64,000 nt of DNA. Source: DAISJI01 sp964559835 (GTDB lineage Bacteria; Acidobacteriota; Terriglobia; Terriglobales; Acidobacteriaceae). This document shows positions 50,295 through 59,446 of this stretch, piece after piece. Every line of letters starts with the position of its first letter. Position 1 is the first letter of the stretch. The notes beneath the pieces were generated by a model. That model was not told where the DNA came from, did not search any database, and saw nothing but the letters and a program-made list of their open reading frames with translations. Location: positions 1-64,000 of the forward strand of contig CAZLJE010000016.1 in assembly GCA_964559835.1 (NCBI GenBank), written 5' to 3'. Position numbers and translations under genes: made by a program.

Positions 50295-50660
50295 GTTGTC
50301 GCCTCCAGGACGTGGCGGTCATGCCACATCATGGGTGTGGCGGCCGGACGAGGAGTGGTTGGCAGCCGTCATGTGTGGACGGCCGACTTTGCAGTATGAA
50401 TCCCGGAGCGCACGAAGTTCTGTGAGGGCTGTCACAGGCTGGCGTGCGGTGAGTTCGGAATGGGACGAATCCCAACCTAAATTGGATAAAACCGCGCCAA
50501 TTTGCGCCGTGTGCCAGCTGTTGCCGCTCTTATCACCCCCGGCCGTGCGGAGCATCACAGACGGTAATCACCACCGGTGCGAACCTTGAACCACCCGAAG
50601 CAGCGCGTAGTGGCGGCACTCAAACAACCACCTTCTTCAAGGGGAATCGGGAGACCAGCC
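50295..50660. other. 366-bp divergent intergenic region upstream of the PKS operon
   Basis: No gene seen. It holds three dyads: GCCACA-TCATGGG-TGTGGC (50323-50341), a perfect CRP-like TGTGA-N6-TCACA (50421-50436) and TGGGA-CGAA-TCCCA (50461-50474). Such a concentration suggests elaborate control of the PKS operon on one side and the small conserved gene on the other. Confidence 0.75.
50421..50436. promoter_or_regulatory. Perfect CRP-type palindrome TGTGA-N6-TCACA
   Basis: CTGTGAGGGCTGTCACAG (50420-50437) fits the CRP/FNR-family consensus at all ten core positions and extends one base each side. It is about 130 bp upstream of the acyl-CoA dehydrogenase ATG that starts the PKS operon. Confidence 0.6.
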
Positions 50661-51011
50661 ATGTCCAAGAAGTCTGCCTCGCCGTTCGACACCATTGAAA
50701 GCGCCCACAGCTTCGTGCAGTTCCTTGCGTCCACTCTTGCAGAGACAAAGAAGGAAGTGTCCGCCGACATCGAACTCGAGACCGACGGCGATGTCAATCG
50801 GCGCCGCGACGCCCTGCTGGTCGCGATGTACAACCTGGAACGGTTGGAGTACCACCTGACCCGCAGCACGCGGCTGCTGAATGATCTGCGGTCGATCCGG
50901 CGGTTGTTGCTGGAAGAGCGGCCGAAACCGGCCGCAGTGAACGGTGAGCTGAGAACATCCACGCAGACGACCGCCGTTCCGAAGAACGGCCAGCCCGTCC
51001 CGATGGCGTAG
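50661..51011 (+). CDS. Conserved-looking small helical protein of unknown function
   Basis: A 116-residue protein I cannot name. The centre is strongly helical and amphipathic (SFVQFLASTLAETKKEVSAD, RRRDALLVAMYNLERLEYHL, TRSTRLLNDLRSIRRLLLEE), probably a coiled coil. The last ~25 residues are polar and disordered. The ATG at 50661 has GGGAG 8 nt upstream. It is divergent from the PKS operon and nearly abuts the convergent eda gene (28 bp). Confidence 0.65.
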   Translation: MSKKSASPFDTIESAHSFVQFLASTLAETKKEVSADIELETDGDVNRRRDALLVAMYNLERLEYHLTRSTRLLNDLRSIRRLLLEERPKPAAVNGELRTSTQTTAVPKNGQPVPMA

Positions 51012-51039
51012 GTCGTCGGAGCGCCCCTAGGACTGCACG

Positions 51040-51714
51040 TTAGCGAACGCCCGCCGGCGCCGCGAGGGGGACTCGGGCTTCGGTCACAATCCGGACAAAC
51101 TTTCGCGCCAGCTCAATGATGCGCTCGGGCTGTTTTGCCTTGAGCGCATCGGCCAACACGAGTTCGCCGCCCACGCCAAGCGCGGCAGAACCAGCTTTGA
51201 GGAAATCGGCGGCCGTATCGAGGTTGACGCCACCGGTCGGGATCAGCGGCACCTGCGGCAAAGGTCCGCGCAGCGCCTTGATGTACTTTGCGCCGCCGAC
51301 GTTCGCGCACGGGAACACCTTCACGAAATCAGAACCGGCTTTCCACGCGGTGATGACTTCCGTAGGGGTGAGCGCTCCGGCGGCGATCAGAATGTTGTGC
51401 TCCACGGCCCACGCGACCGTGGCCGCGTCAAAGCCGGGGCTGACCAGGAACTCGGCGCCGGCATCGATGCACCTCGCTGCGGTCTGCGCATCGAGCACAG
51501 TACCGGCGCCGATCAGGACATCCGTGCCCATGCTGAAGGCCAGTTCGCGAATGACGTCGATCGCGCCCGGCACGGTCATGGTGATCTCTACGCATGCGAT
51601 GCCGCCCGAGACGAGCGCGTCGGTAGCCATGCGCGCTTCGGCTGCCGAGGATGCGCGCACCACGGGTACGATTCCGATATCTAAAATCCGTTTCCGAACC
51701 GCTTCCTTATTCAT
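51040..51714 (-). CDS. eda: KDPG aldolase (2-dehydro-3-deoxyphosphogluconate aldolase)
   Basis: A 224-residue class I aldolase splitting KDPG into pyruvate and glyceraldehyde 3-phosphate. Motifs: GIVPVVRASSAAEARMATDA, GGIACVEITMTVPGAIDVIR (catalytic Glu), LIGAGTVLDAQTAARCIDAG, FLVSPGFDAATV, and the Schiff-base Lys in FVKVFPCANVGGAKYIKALR. LIPTGGVNLDTAADFLKAG binds phosphate. The AAGGA ribosome-binding site overlaps the end of kdgK. It is the last gene of exuT-kdgK-eda. Confidence 0.94.
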   Translation of the reverse strand: MNKEAVRKRILDIGIVPVVRASSAAEARMATDALVSGGIACVEITMTVPGAIDVIRELAFSMGTDVLIGAGTVLDAQTAARCIDAGAEFLVSPGFDAATVAWAVEHNILIAAGALTPTEVITAWKAGSDFVKVFPCANVGGAKYIKALRGPLPQVPLIPTGGVNLDTAADFLKAGSAALGVGGELVLADALKAKQPERIIELARKFVRIVTEARVPLAAPAGVR

Positions 51715-51723
51715 CTGTGGTCC

Positions 51724-52818
51724 TTAACGCGCAATCCGGGCGCCTACGCCTTTCATGACCTGCAAAACTTCTTTGAGAGTGACCATCGTCGTGTCGCCGG
51801 GGGTCGTCATGGCGAGCGCGCCATGTGCTGCGCCACACTCCACGGCCCACTGCGGACCTTGAGCCGTGAGGAATCCATAGATCAAACCTGAAGCGAACGA
51901 ATCTCCTCCGCCAACGCGATCATAGATTTCCACGTCGGCACGCGTGCTCGCCTGGTGGTACTGGCCGTCCGCGTAACAAATCGCGCCCCAATCATTGCGC
52001 GTAGCCGTTTTGGCAACACGAAGGGTGGTCGCCACCACCTTGAATGCAAAGTCCTTCAACACGGTGGCGATCATCTTCTTGAACTTGTCGACGTCCAGCT
52101 TGGAGTGGTGCTCATCGAGACCCGCGACGTCGTAGCCGAGCGCGGCCGAAAAGTCCTCTTCGTTGCCGATCATCACGTCCGCGTAAGGAGCGATGCGGCG
52201 GTTGATGTCCTGGGCGCACTTCCTACCGCCGATCGCTTTCCACAGTGACTCGCGGTAATTCAAGTCATACGACGTGACCACACCGTGCTTGCGGGCGGCC
52301 TGCAATGCTTCGATCGCCACGTCGGGAGTGGTTTCGGAGAGAGCGCAAAAGATGCCGCCGGTGTGGAACCAGCGCGCGCCATGGCGTCCGAAGATCTTGT
52401 CCCAATCGAAGTCGCCCGTCTTCGTTTGCGAGATCGCGGTGTGCCCTCGGTCTGAACAACCGAGGGCCGGACGCACTCCGAATCCACGCTCTGTGAAGTT
52501 CAAGCCGTTGCGCACGGCGCGTCCGACGCTGTCGTATTCCACCCACTTGATGAGCGACTGGTCCACGCCGCCCTGGTAGATGAGGTCTTGCACGAGCCGC
52601 CCCACAGGGTTATCGGCCAACGCCGTAACGATGGCCGTCTCTAATCCAAAGCAGCGTTTCAAGCCGCGCGCCACGTTGTACTCGCCGCCGCCCTCGTAGA
52701 CATCGAAGCTCCGGGTGGTCCAGATGCGCTGGTCGCCCGGATCCAGCCGGAGCATTACTTCGCCGAGACTCACCAGGTCCCAGCGGCAGTTTTCTTTCGG
52801 TCTGACAGTCAGGGTCAT
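51724..52818 (-). CDS. kdgK: PfkB-family sugar kinase, probable 2-keto-3-deoxygluconate kinase
   Basis: A 364-residue kinase. PfkB marks: VSLGEVMLRLDPGD at the start, YEGGGEYNVARGLKRCFGLE (substrate-binding Gly pair), DVMIGNEEDFSAALGYD and the C-terminal signature IYDRVGGGDSFASGLIYGFL with the catalytic Asp. It would phosphorylate KDG to KDPG for Eda. It is longer than E. coli KdgK (~310). The start overlaps the transporter stop (ATGA), and eda follows after 9 bp, so context strongly supports KDG as substrate. Confidence 0.88.
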   Translation of the reverse strand: MTLTVRPKENCRWDLVSLGEVMLRLDPGDQRIWTTRSFDVYEGGGEYNVARGLKRCFGLETAIVTALADNPVGRLVQDLIYQGGVDQSLIKWVEYDSVGRAVRNGLNFTERGFGVRPALGCSDRGHTAISQTKTGDFDWDKIFGRHGARWFHTGGIFCALSETTPDVAIEALQAARKHGVVTSYDLNYRESLWKAIGGRKCAQDINRRIAPYADVMIGNEEDFSAALGYDVAGLDEHHSKLDVDKFKKMIATVLKDFAFKVVATTLRVAKTATRNDWGAICYADGQYHQASTRADVEIYDRVGGGDSFASGLIYGFLTAQGPQWAVECGAAHGALAMTTPGDTTMVTLKEVLQVMKGVGARIAR

Positions 52819-54134
52819 GAGTTCACCTGATCGAGCTTCACCGGCTCAAGGCGCGGCGCAAGGAGATGCACGAAGAGAAGCGCCAGCAGGTACGCGGAAC
52901 CCGCGATGAAGAACGGCACCATGTAGCTGCCCGTCTTCTGCAAAACGTAACCGACGACCTTGGCGATCAACATGCCACCCACGGCTCCCGCCATGCCGCC
53001 GATACCGGTAACGGTCGCGACTGCGCGCGCGGGAAACATGTCGGAGGTGAGCGTGAACAGGTTGCACGAAAATCCCTGGTGTGCCGCAGCGGCGAGGCCA
53101 ACGATCGGAACGACGATCCACAGGTGCGGCAAGCGGGAGGTCAACACGATCGGCACGACGCACAACGCACAGATGAGCATCGCTGTCTTACGCGCGGCGT
53201 TCACGGTCGAACCGCGCTTGATCATCGTGGAAGAGAGCCAACCGCCATAGACGCTGCCGACGGTGGCAATGGCATAGATGGCCGCCAGCGGCAGGCTTGT
53301 CTGCATCAGGTTCAGGTGCTGAGTGCGCTGGAGGAAGTCGGGAATCCAGAAAAGGTAGAACCACCAGATCGGGTCGATGAGAAACTTGCCGACGGCGAAT
53401 GCCCACGTCTGGCGATGCGGCAGAAGTCTTGCCCACGCAATCTTCTGCGGCTTCTCCTGGGGATCGCTGCGAATATAGGCGAGTTCGGCGGCCGAGCAGC
53501 GCGGGTGCTCCTCCGGCGTGCGGTAGAGCAACAGCCACAGTGCGAGCCAGATGAACCCGAGGGCACCGACGATGAAGAACGCCCACCGCCATCCGAGGTA
53601 CAGGGTCAGGATGGGTGCGATGATCGGCGTCAGAACTGCACCGATGTTCGTACCGGAATTGAAGATGCCAGTGGCGAGCGCGCGCTCCTTCCTGGGAAAC
53701 CATTCGGCGACCGCCTTGATGCTCGCGGGAAATACTCCAGCTTCGCCGAACCCGAGAGCCGAACGCGCGGTGATGAACTGCGTCAGGGTGCGGCCGACGC
53801 CATGCGCCATGGACGCGAAGCTCCAGAAGATCATCGCCAGGGTATAACCGCGGCGCGTTCCGAGCCGGTCGATGAGCCAGCCCATCCCGAGCATGCCGAT
53901 GGCATAGAAACCCTGGAAAAATGCGACGACGTTGCTGTAATCGATCTCATTCCAGCCAAGATCGTGCTGGAGCGTCGTTTTGAACACGCCAAGGATCTGG
54001 CGGTCCATGTAGTTGACGGTTGCACCGAACAACAAGAGCCCGCAGATGACCCAGCGAAAGCGGGCGGCCACGACTTCGCCAGAAGCAGGTGAAGAGGACG
54101 GGCCCGCAACGTTCGCCGTGGTGGTATGTGCCAT
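52815..54134 (-). CDS. exuT: MFS hexuronate transporter (ACS family, ExuT-like)
   Basis: A 439-residue permease with 12 predicted helices. Family marks are FRWVICGLLLFGATVNYMDR, LGWNEIDYSNVVAFFQGFYA, GWLIDRLGTRRGYTLAMIFW, LGFGEAGVFPASIKAVAEWF, KERALATGIFNSGTNIGAVL and PAVEWFP-like loops. Anion:cation symporters of this type import glucuronate and galacturonate by proton symport. The ATG at 54134 has AAGGGAG upstream. It overlaps kdgK by 4 bases. Substrate is inferred from KdgK, Eda and UxaC nearby. Confidence 0.88.
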   Translation of the reverse strand: MAHTTTANVAGPSSSPASGEVVAARFRWVICGLLLFGATVNYMDRQILGVFKTTLQHDLGWNEIDYSNVVAFFQGFYAIGMLGMGWLIDRLGTRRGYTLAMIFWSFASMAHGVGRTLTQFITARSALGFGEAGVFPASIKAVAEWFPRKERALATGIFNSGTNIGAVLTPIIAPILTLYLGWRWAFFIVGALGFIWLALWLLLYRTPEEHPRCSAAELAYIRSDPQEKPQKIAWARLLPHRQTWAFAVGKFLIDPIWWFYLFWIPDFLQRTQHLNLMQTSLPLAAIYAIATVGSVYGGWLSSTMIKRGSTVNAARKTAMLICALCVVPIVLTSRLPHLWIVVPIVGLAAAAHQGFSCNLFTLTSDMFPARAVATVTGIGGMAGAVGGMLIAKVVGYVLQKTGSYMVPFFIAGSAYLLALLFVHLLAPRLEPVKLDQVNS

Positions 54135-54190
54135 CAGTCTCCCTTTTGATCGCTCGCGAGTGTACGCGCGCCGTCGCGAGTTTTGTGAAT

Positions 54191-54200
54191 GAATGCATTC
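54191..54200. promoter_or_regulatory. Palindrome GAATGCATTC upstream of exuT
   Basis: A perfect 10-bp palindrome within TTGTGAATGAATGCATTC, about 57 bp upstream of the exuT ATG. It is a candidate operator for the uronate genes. Confidence 0.35.
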
Positions 54201-54266
54201 TGTACTAGGCCGAGCTGGGCGTGGTCGCGAATTGCACAAACTCCAGACTCGTGACATCCATACACG

Positions 54267-55706
54267 CTAAACCTGAGACATTACGCGGTCCGGCGTGCGT
54301 ACTTCCGGGAAGGCGAAATAAGTCGCCGCGTTGCGATAGCTGATTGCTTCCACCATGTGGCCGATCAGGACTTCGTCATTCGGTAGCAGCCCCGCTTCCA
54401 TCTCGGCGCCCAGCAGGTTGCACAGGACGCGGCGGAAGTACTCGTGACGCGGATATGACATGAGCGACCGCGAATCGGTCAGCATGCCCACGAAGCGCGA
54501 CAACAAGCCGCAGTTCGAGAGCGCGTTCAATTGCCACTCGATCCCTTCCTTCTGATCGAGGAACCACCAGCCGCTACCAAACTGGATCTTGCCAGCAACG
54601 GAGCCATCCTGGAAATTGCCGACCAGGGTGGCGAGGACGTAATTGTCGGCGGGATTCACGTTATACAGCACCATCTTCGGCAGCGCGTTAGCTTCGCTGA
54701 GCCTGCCCAGGAAGCGCGCCAGCGGCTCTGCCTGATTCCAATCGCCGATGGAATCGAAGCCGGTATCGCGGCCGAGAGTGCGCATCCCATGCGGATTCGC
54801 ATTACGCAAAGCTCCGAGGTGCAACTGCTTCACCCAGCCCTTTTCCGCATCGAGGTGCGCGGTGTACTCCAGAACATAAGTCGCGAAGCGCAGAGACTCT
54901 CCGCACGTCAGGCACTTGCCCGCCCTGACCTTGTCGAAGATGACGGCCGCTTCCGCGTCGCTACAGAATTCGGCCGGACATGTGTCGAGGCCGTGGTCCG
55001 AGGTCCTGCACCCATGCTGATGGAAAGCGTCGTGACGCCGGCGCAGCGCATCGAGCACGTCTTGCGCTTTCGCGATGTGAGTGTTGGAGGCGGCGGCGAG
55101 CTCGTCGATCCATACGTTCCATTCCGCCGGATCTTCCGTACGGAATGCCTTGTCAGGTCGAAATGCCGGTAGTACCTGGGTCGGGAGCCCCTGCTGGGCG
55201 ATTGCGCGATGGTGCTCAAGAGTATCGGTCGGATCGTCCGTCGTACAAACGACGCGCACGTCGAACTTACGCAGGATGCCTTGGGCACTCAGGTCAGTGG
55301 TTGCCAGTCGCTCGTTAGCATGCTTCCAGATCTCCGGGGCAGTGTCCTCGTTGAGCAACTCCGCGATGCCGAAATAGCGGACGAGTTCCAGGTGCGTCCA
55401 GTGATACAGCGGATTGCGTAGGGTGTATGGCACTGTCTTCGCCCACGCCAGGAATTTCTCGTAAGCGGGCGCATCACCAGTGCAACAGCGCTCGTTGACG
55501 CCGTTCGCGCGCATGGCGCGCCACTTGTAATGGTCGCCTTCGAGCCAGATCTCCGTCAGGTCGCGGAAACGCCGGTTCTCGGCGATGTCCTTCGCCGGGA
55601 TGTGGCAGTGGTAATCGATAATGGGCTGCGCGGCCGCGTATTTTCCGTAAAGCGCACGCGCTGCATCGTTCTGTAGCAGGAAGTCTTCGGTAATGAAGGT
55701 CCTCAT
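54267..55706 (-). CDS. uxaC: Glucuronate isomerase
   Basis: A 479-residue uronate isomerase converting glucuronate to fructuronate and galacturonate to tagaturonate. Motifs: PIIDYHCHIPAKDIAENRRF, WKHANERLATTDLSAQGILR, VRVVCTTDDPTDTLEHHRAI, VLPAFRPDKAF, LHLGALRNANPHGMRTLGRD and MLTDSRSLMSYPRHEYFRRV. These match the amidohydrolase-fold UxaC family at full length. It is separated from exuT by 132 bp. No fructuronate or tagaturonate reductase or UxuA/UxaA dehydratase lies within the window. Confidence 0.95.
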   Translation of the reverse strand: MRTFITEDFLLQNDAARALYGKYAAAQPIIDYHCHIPAKDIAENRRFRDLTEIWLEGDHYKWRAMRANGVNERCCTGDAPAYEKFLAWAKTVPYTLRNPLYHWTHLELVRYFGIAELLNEDTAPEIWKHANERLATTDLSAQGILRKFDVRVVCTTDDPTDTLEHHRAIAQQGLPTQVLPAFRPDKAFRTEDPAEWNVWIDELAAASNTHIAKAQDVLDALRRRHDAFHQHGCRTSDHGLDTCPAEFCSDAEAAVIFDKVRAGKCLTCGESLRFATYVLEYTAHLDAEKGWVKQLHLGALRNANPHGMRTLGRDTGFDSIGDWNQAEPLARFLGRLSEANALPKMVLYNVNPADNYVLATLVGNFQDGSVAGKIQFGSGWWFLDQKEGIEWQLNALSNCGLLSRFVGMLTDSRSLMSYPRHEYFRRVLCNLLGAEMEAGLLPNDEVLIGHMVEAISYRNAATYFAFPEVRTPDRVMSQV

Positions 55707-55792
55707 CGCGAGAGTCCTAAGTTTTGTCGCAAGTGCGAGGCCGGCACGTCACCCCACAATTGCCTGAAACGTTATCCCGACAGCGGCAGCGG

Positions 55793-55826
55793 TTCAATAT
55801 AAAACATCGCTATTTTGTGTATTGAA
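55793..55826. promoter_or_regulatory. AT-rich dyad TTCAATA-N20-TATTGAA upstream of uxaC
   Basis: A perfect 7-bp inverted repeat flanking ATAAAAC and TATTTTG words, about 90 bp upstream of the uxaC ATG. TATATT on the minus strand could be the -10. KdgR-type operators are AT-rich dyads of a similar look; the identity of the regulator is unknown. Confidence 0.4.
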
Positions 55827-55875
55827 ACACCAATCTGGGTCGCCAGTCTAAGACGGTATGCGCCGGTACGGTCCG

Positions 55876-56652
55876 TTACTGGTTCACGCCGCTCGCGAGG
55901 AAACCACCGTCCACGACCAGCAGGTCCCCGGTCACGAAGCTAGCGCTTTCCGATGCCAGGAAGATGGCGGCGCCGACCAATTCTTCGGTCTGCCCGAAGC
56001 GGCGCATCGGGGTGCGTACTTTAAATTCCTGGCCGCGCGGGGTCCCGTCGAGAAGGCCGGCGTTCAAGTCGGTGCGGAAGAGTCCGGGGGCGATCGCGTT
56101 CACGCACACGCCATAAGGCGCCCACTCGATGGCGAGCGACTTGGTCAGCATGGCCACGGCCGCTTTACTGGCGCAATAGGCGGCGACCTCGAACAGGGCG
56201 ACGAAACTGGAGAGTGAGGCGATGTTGATGATGCGGCCGTATTTCCGCTCGATCATGTGAGGGCCGAACACCTGGCACGCACGCAGCGTCCCGGTGAGGT
56301 TCGTCTCCATGATGTCGTTCCACTCGGCTTCCGTGACCTGGAGTGTCGGCGTGCGCTTCGTCTTGCCCGCGCAGTTCACAAGGATATCGACGGCGCCGAA
56401 TTCCTTGATGGCGGCCGACAGCAGATTCTCGAGACTGTCGCGCTTGGTTACATCGCACGTGATCGCGGCCGAACCAGTTCCCAGGGCGCGGATCTCGTCG
56501 GAGATCTGCCTCACGAGTTCCGCACGGCGTCCTGTGGCAATGACGTTTGCGCCCGCTTGCGCGAGCCCCTTCGCGAGCGTCAGTCCGATGCCCGACGTCC
56601 CCCCGATCACGACCGCTGTTCTGTTCGTCAAATCCAATTTCGAATAAGCCAT
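55876..56652 (-). CDS. SDR oxidoreductase (KduD / gluconate 5-dehydrogenase-like)
   Basis: A 258-residue classical SDR. Cofactor motif VVIGGTSGIGLTLAKGL with ATGRRAEL after strand two (Arg suggests NADP), VNCAG in VDILVNCAGKT, Ser in IINIASLSSFV, and YCASKAA as YxxxK, then PGLFRTDLNAG. Length and pattern fit KduD (2,5-diketo-3-deoxygluconate reductase), gluconate 5-dehydrogenase or DEH reductase. In this setting with alginate lyase and a KduI/IolB isomerase, formation of KDG is the likely role; a deoxy-sugar-acid dehydrogenase is the alternative. It is upstream of uxaC on the same strand. Confidence 0.85.
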   Translation of the reverse strand: MAYSKLDLTNRTAVVIGGTSGIGLTLAKGLAQAGANVIATGRRAELVRQISDEIRALGTGSAAITCDVTKRDSLENLLSAAIKEFGAVDILVNCAGKTKRTPTLQVTEAEWNDIMETNLTGTLRACQVFGPHMIERKYGRIINIASLSSFVALFEVAAYCASKAAVAMLTKSLAIEWAPYGVCVNAIAPGLFRTDLNAGLLDGTPRGQEFKVRTPMRRFGQTEELVGAAIFLASESASFVTGDLLVVDGGFLASGVNQ

Positions 56653-56927
56653 TTCAAGTCCTAGTGACTGTTATTGTGCCGCCGCAGCCGAGTCCTTCAG
56701 ATACTTTACAATGCCGAGTCTCTGCTGACGTATCTCTTCGACCGCAAAACTGCACATGATCTTCGCACCGACGGGTTGACGTGCGTGTTCTCTTCAACGC
56801 CGTTCGGGTAATTCGGATCCACGCCCGCTTGACTTGCAGAAACAGAAGCGATCATTCAGAGTTGGCTAAGGATAGGTCCTCAGCGATCCCGAAAGGGAGT
56901 TCGAGACAGAGGGAAAATGTTTCGGTC

Positions 56928-57845
56928 CTAGGCGGTTGCGGAATCAAAGGCAAGGGTTGTGCGCGTCCCTGCGGTGGCGGTCACTTCGGTAACGAAGGCT
57001 TCCGCGGCGCGCGACAGGGTTTTCCCTTCCCGGACGACTACGCCCAGTTCGCGATAACTGGTTTCGGCGTCGACGTTGAGGATGCGCAGCGAGCCATCGC
57101 GGATGTCATCCAGCACGAAGCGCTTTGAGATCATGGAAGCGCCCAGTCCCGCTGCCACGAATCTCTTGACCAGCTCCGCACTGGTCAGTTCCATGCTTAC
57201 CAGCAGCTTGTCCCGGAAGGGGCGCAGTTGGCGTTCCATGAGACGACGCATCGAGCCGGTCCTGTGGAAAATCAGCCCGTGCTCGGCGATCTCCGCCAGC
57301 GATATTTTCTTGCGCTGTGCCAATGGACTCGATGGCGACGCGATCCACACCAGCGAATCACGGAAGATCGGCGCCACTTTCAACATCGGCGAACGCACGG
57401 GCAGTGTCACCACGCCGACTTCGATCTGATCGTCCTCCAATTTCTGGAGTACCTTGTGCGTGAAATTCCGGTAGACGCTCACCCGCACCAGCGGATTCGC
57501 CTTGTGATACCGCGACAGAGTCTCCGGGAGCACATAAAGGAACGTGGTTTCATTCGCCCCGATGGACAACACTCCACGGACCTGGTCACCGGAATCGGCG
57601 ACCGCGCGCAAAGATTCGTCGCGGGCGGCAATCAGGCGCCGAGCGTGCGCCAGCAACAGTTCACCCGCGGGAGTGAGCTTGGCCGCTTTCTTCGTCCGGT
57701 CGAACAGTTTCGCGCCGTACTCCTCTTCCAACTGGCGAATCTGGGCGCTCACCGCGGATTGCGAGCGAAATACCCGCTCTCCAGCGCGCGAGAAGTTCTC
57801 CAGTTCGGCTACGGCAACGAACGTGTTCAGTTGGTCAAAATCCAT
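56928..57845 (-). CDS. LysR-family transcriptional regulator
   Basis: A 305-residue LTTR. The N-terminal helix-turn-helix is MDFDQLNTFVAVAELENFSR, AGERVFRSQSAVSAQIRQLE, YGAKLFDRTKKAAKLTPAG; the effector domain ~90-290 contains LSIGANETTFLYVLPETLSR and VAAGLGASMISKRFVLDDI. It lies between the two sugar-acid gene groups, all on the minus strand, and most likely controls one of them. The start at 57845 fits the family; no strong ribosome-binding site is present. Confidence 0.92.
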   Translation of the reverse strand: MDFDQLNTFVAVAELENFSRAGERVFRSQSAVSAQIRQLEEEYGAKLFDRTKKAAKLTPAGELLLAHARRLIAARDESLRAVADSGDQVRGVLSIGANETTFLYVLPETLSRYHKANPLVRVSVYRNFTHKVLQKLEDDQIEVGVVTLPVRSPMLKVAPIFRDSLVWIASPSSPLAQRKKISLAEIAEHGLIFHRTGSMRRLMERQLRPFRDKLLVSMELTSAELVKRFVAAGLGASMISKRFVLDDIRDGSLRILNVDAETSYRELGVVVREGKTLSRAAEAFVTEVTATAGTRTTLAFDSATA

Positions 57846-58174
57846 GGTTGCAGGTTACTCACTTTGGATGAACGCAGCGTTACAAAGAAGATTAATTTAT
57901 ACCTGTTTCACGATGCGAGATGACCACCAATGAAAAAATCCGCAGGGGCCATGCCGCAACTCGCAGACCATGATCACGCGTGTCCACGCGCGTGATTGAC
58001 GATCTCCGCGTCGCTGCAAGGACCCCACGGAGTGGGAAGCAACTCAGTCGAATGCGCTTGCTGTCCGCTGAGTTGTTGAGTGCATCGTAGGGTCAGCGCT
58101 CGCCAGAGTCCAACGCAAAGAGTCGCTAAGTAGCATCGGAAATTCAGGTGAAGGAGTTGTTAATGGACGATGAA
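57846..58174. other. 329-bp spacer with hairpin
   Basis: No gene seen between the LysR gene and alginate lyase. The only clear structure is the dyad ATCACGCG (57973-57980) / CGCGTGAT (57989-57996) with an 8-nt loop, lacking a T-tract. It could be the LysR promoter region and the 3' region of the alginate lyase operon. Confidence 0.6.
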
Positions 58175-59419
58175 TCAGCCCGTCGGGGAAGCAGTAGCAT
58201 TTGCAGCGGTGGATAGAACGACGTCGGGACGTTCAGTCGCGTAGCGATCCAGCTTCAGAGCTGCGGCGCGATATTCCGGCGCGTGGATGCGGTCTGCGGC
58301 ACGCATGAGAAGCGGAATGAGTTCCTTCCCCGTGATCGGATCCAGTTCCTGGTAAGGCCACTTGCGCGTGCCGTCCGCATAGGGCAACAGGAAGTCGAGC
58401 GCAGAGCGGATGCTCTGTCCATCTCTGCCTTTAAAGGTCCACAGGTCGACGCCGACACTCTCGCCCAGGCGGGCCAACTCAAACAGTGCTTCGAGATTGA
58501 ACACGCTGTAGTGATACGACTTGGTGCGCGCGAGTTCGAGCGGCTGCGATCCGTCGGGCTGAAGCTGCGCGTCGATGCGTTTGTGCGCGACTGCTGAGAG
58601 CACGGATATGGCTAATTCGGAACGGCCGGTGAATAGCGCGAGAACGGCAACCTGCGCGTCGTAAAAGCTTCCATGATTGTTTTTCGCAGCGGCTTCTTCC
58701 TTGCCGTTGGCGCTGCTGAGCATCCATTCGAGGTACCTGGAACACCAATCGTGCAACGCGGCATCGTCGGATGCAGTCCACGACGGTGAACCATTCAGCA
58801 GGCCAACACCGTCGACGATATTTCCGATCGAACGGGTCTCGATCAAGCCTGTCCCGCGTCCGTCGTTGTGCCCCTTCACCGCTTGCGCATATCGCAGATT
58901 CGGTTTCATGCGCGTGCGGGGATCGATGAACCATACTCGCAGGAGTTCCGTCGCCTTCTGCGCGTACCGCTCATCGCCGAATATGTAGTAAGCGAGCGCG
59001 AGCTTTTCCGAGTTCGACATCACCCCGCCAAAATTCTGGTGGTCGGGAACTCCGCTCAACTCCGGATTGCGTTCTCCGTCGCGCCGGATGTACGGCAGGC
59101 CATTCGGGGACTTGGGATCAGGCCACCAGTACGGGGCAAGACTCATGTAGTCATGTTTGTCGCCACTCGGAGGCACACTCGTCTTGTCGATGACGGAAGC
59201 AGGTTTGACTGCGAGTGCACGTTCCGCGTCGCTGCGTATCGCCATAGCAACGGGAGACCCGGTTTTCCCGGATCGAACTTCGCCGCGAAGAGCTTGCAAA
59301 GCCTCCGGGCGGAGAATAAAGACGCGAGGCTTTGACGATTCCGTGGCAAAAGAGAAAACTCCGCTGATCAAGAGAAGCGTAAGCGTGCGAATGGCATTAC
59401 GAAGTGTGCATCGTCCCAT
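58175..59419 (-). CDS. Alginate lyase family protein (PL5-like), exported
   Basis: A 414-residue protein with a signal peptide (LRNAIRTLTLLLISGVFSFA). The alpha-barrel alginate_lyase family marks are DYMSLAPYWWPDPKSPNGLP, IYFGDERYAQKATELLRVWF-like segment, GLIETRSIGNIVDGVGLL, KNNHGSFYDAQVAVLALFTG (catalytic Asn-His) and ARTKSYHYSVFNLEALFELA (Tyr/His). It would cleave alginate-like polyuronate by beta-elimination, giving unsaturated uronate. It is last in the FAH-lutC-lutBA-kduI/iolB operon, 27 bp after the isomerase. Confidence 0.88.
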   Translation of the reverse strand: MGRCTLRNAIRTLTLLLISGVFSFATESSKPRVFILRPEALQALRGEVRSGKTGSPVAMAIRSDAERALAVKPASVIDKTSVPPSGDKHDYMSLAPYWWPDPKSPNGLPYIRRDGERNPELSGVPDHQNFGGVMSNSEKLALAYYIFGDERYAQKATELLRVWFIDPRTRMKPNLRYAQAVKGHNDGRGTGLIETRSIGNIVDGVGLLNGSPSWTASDDAALHDWCSRYLEWMLSSANGKEEAAAKNNHGSFYDAQVAVLALFTGRSELAISVLSAVAHKRIDAQLQPDGSQPLELARTKSYHYSVFNLEALFELARLGESVGVDLWTFKGRDGQSIRSALDFLLPYADGTRKWPYQELDPITGKELIPLLMRAADRIHAPEYRAAALKLDRYATERPDVVLSTAANATASPTG

Positions 59420-59446
59420 CGAGTTTCCTGTTCACCGGAGTACGCG

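Noticed and set aside
57973..57996. Rho-independent terminator
   Set aside because: The 8-bp stem is perfect, but no T-tract follows on either strand.
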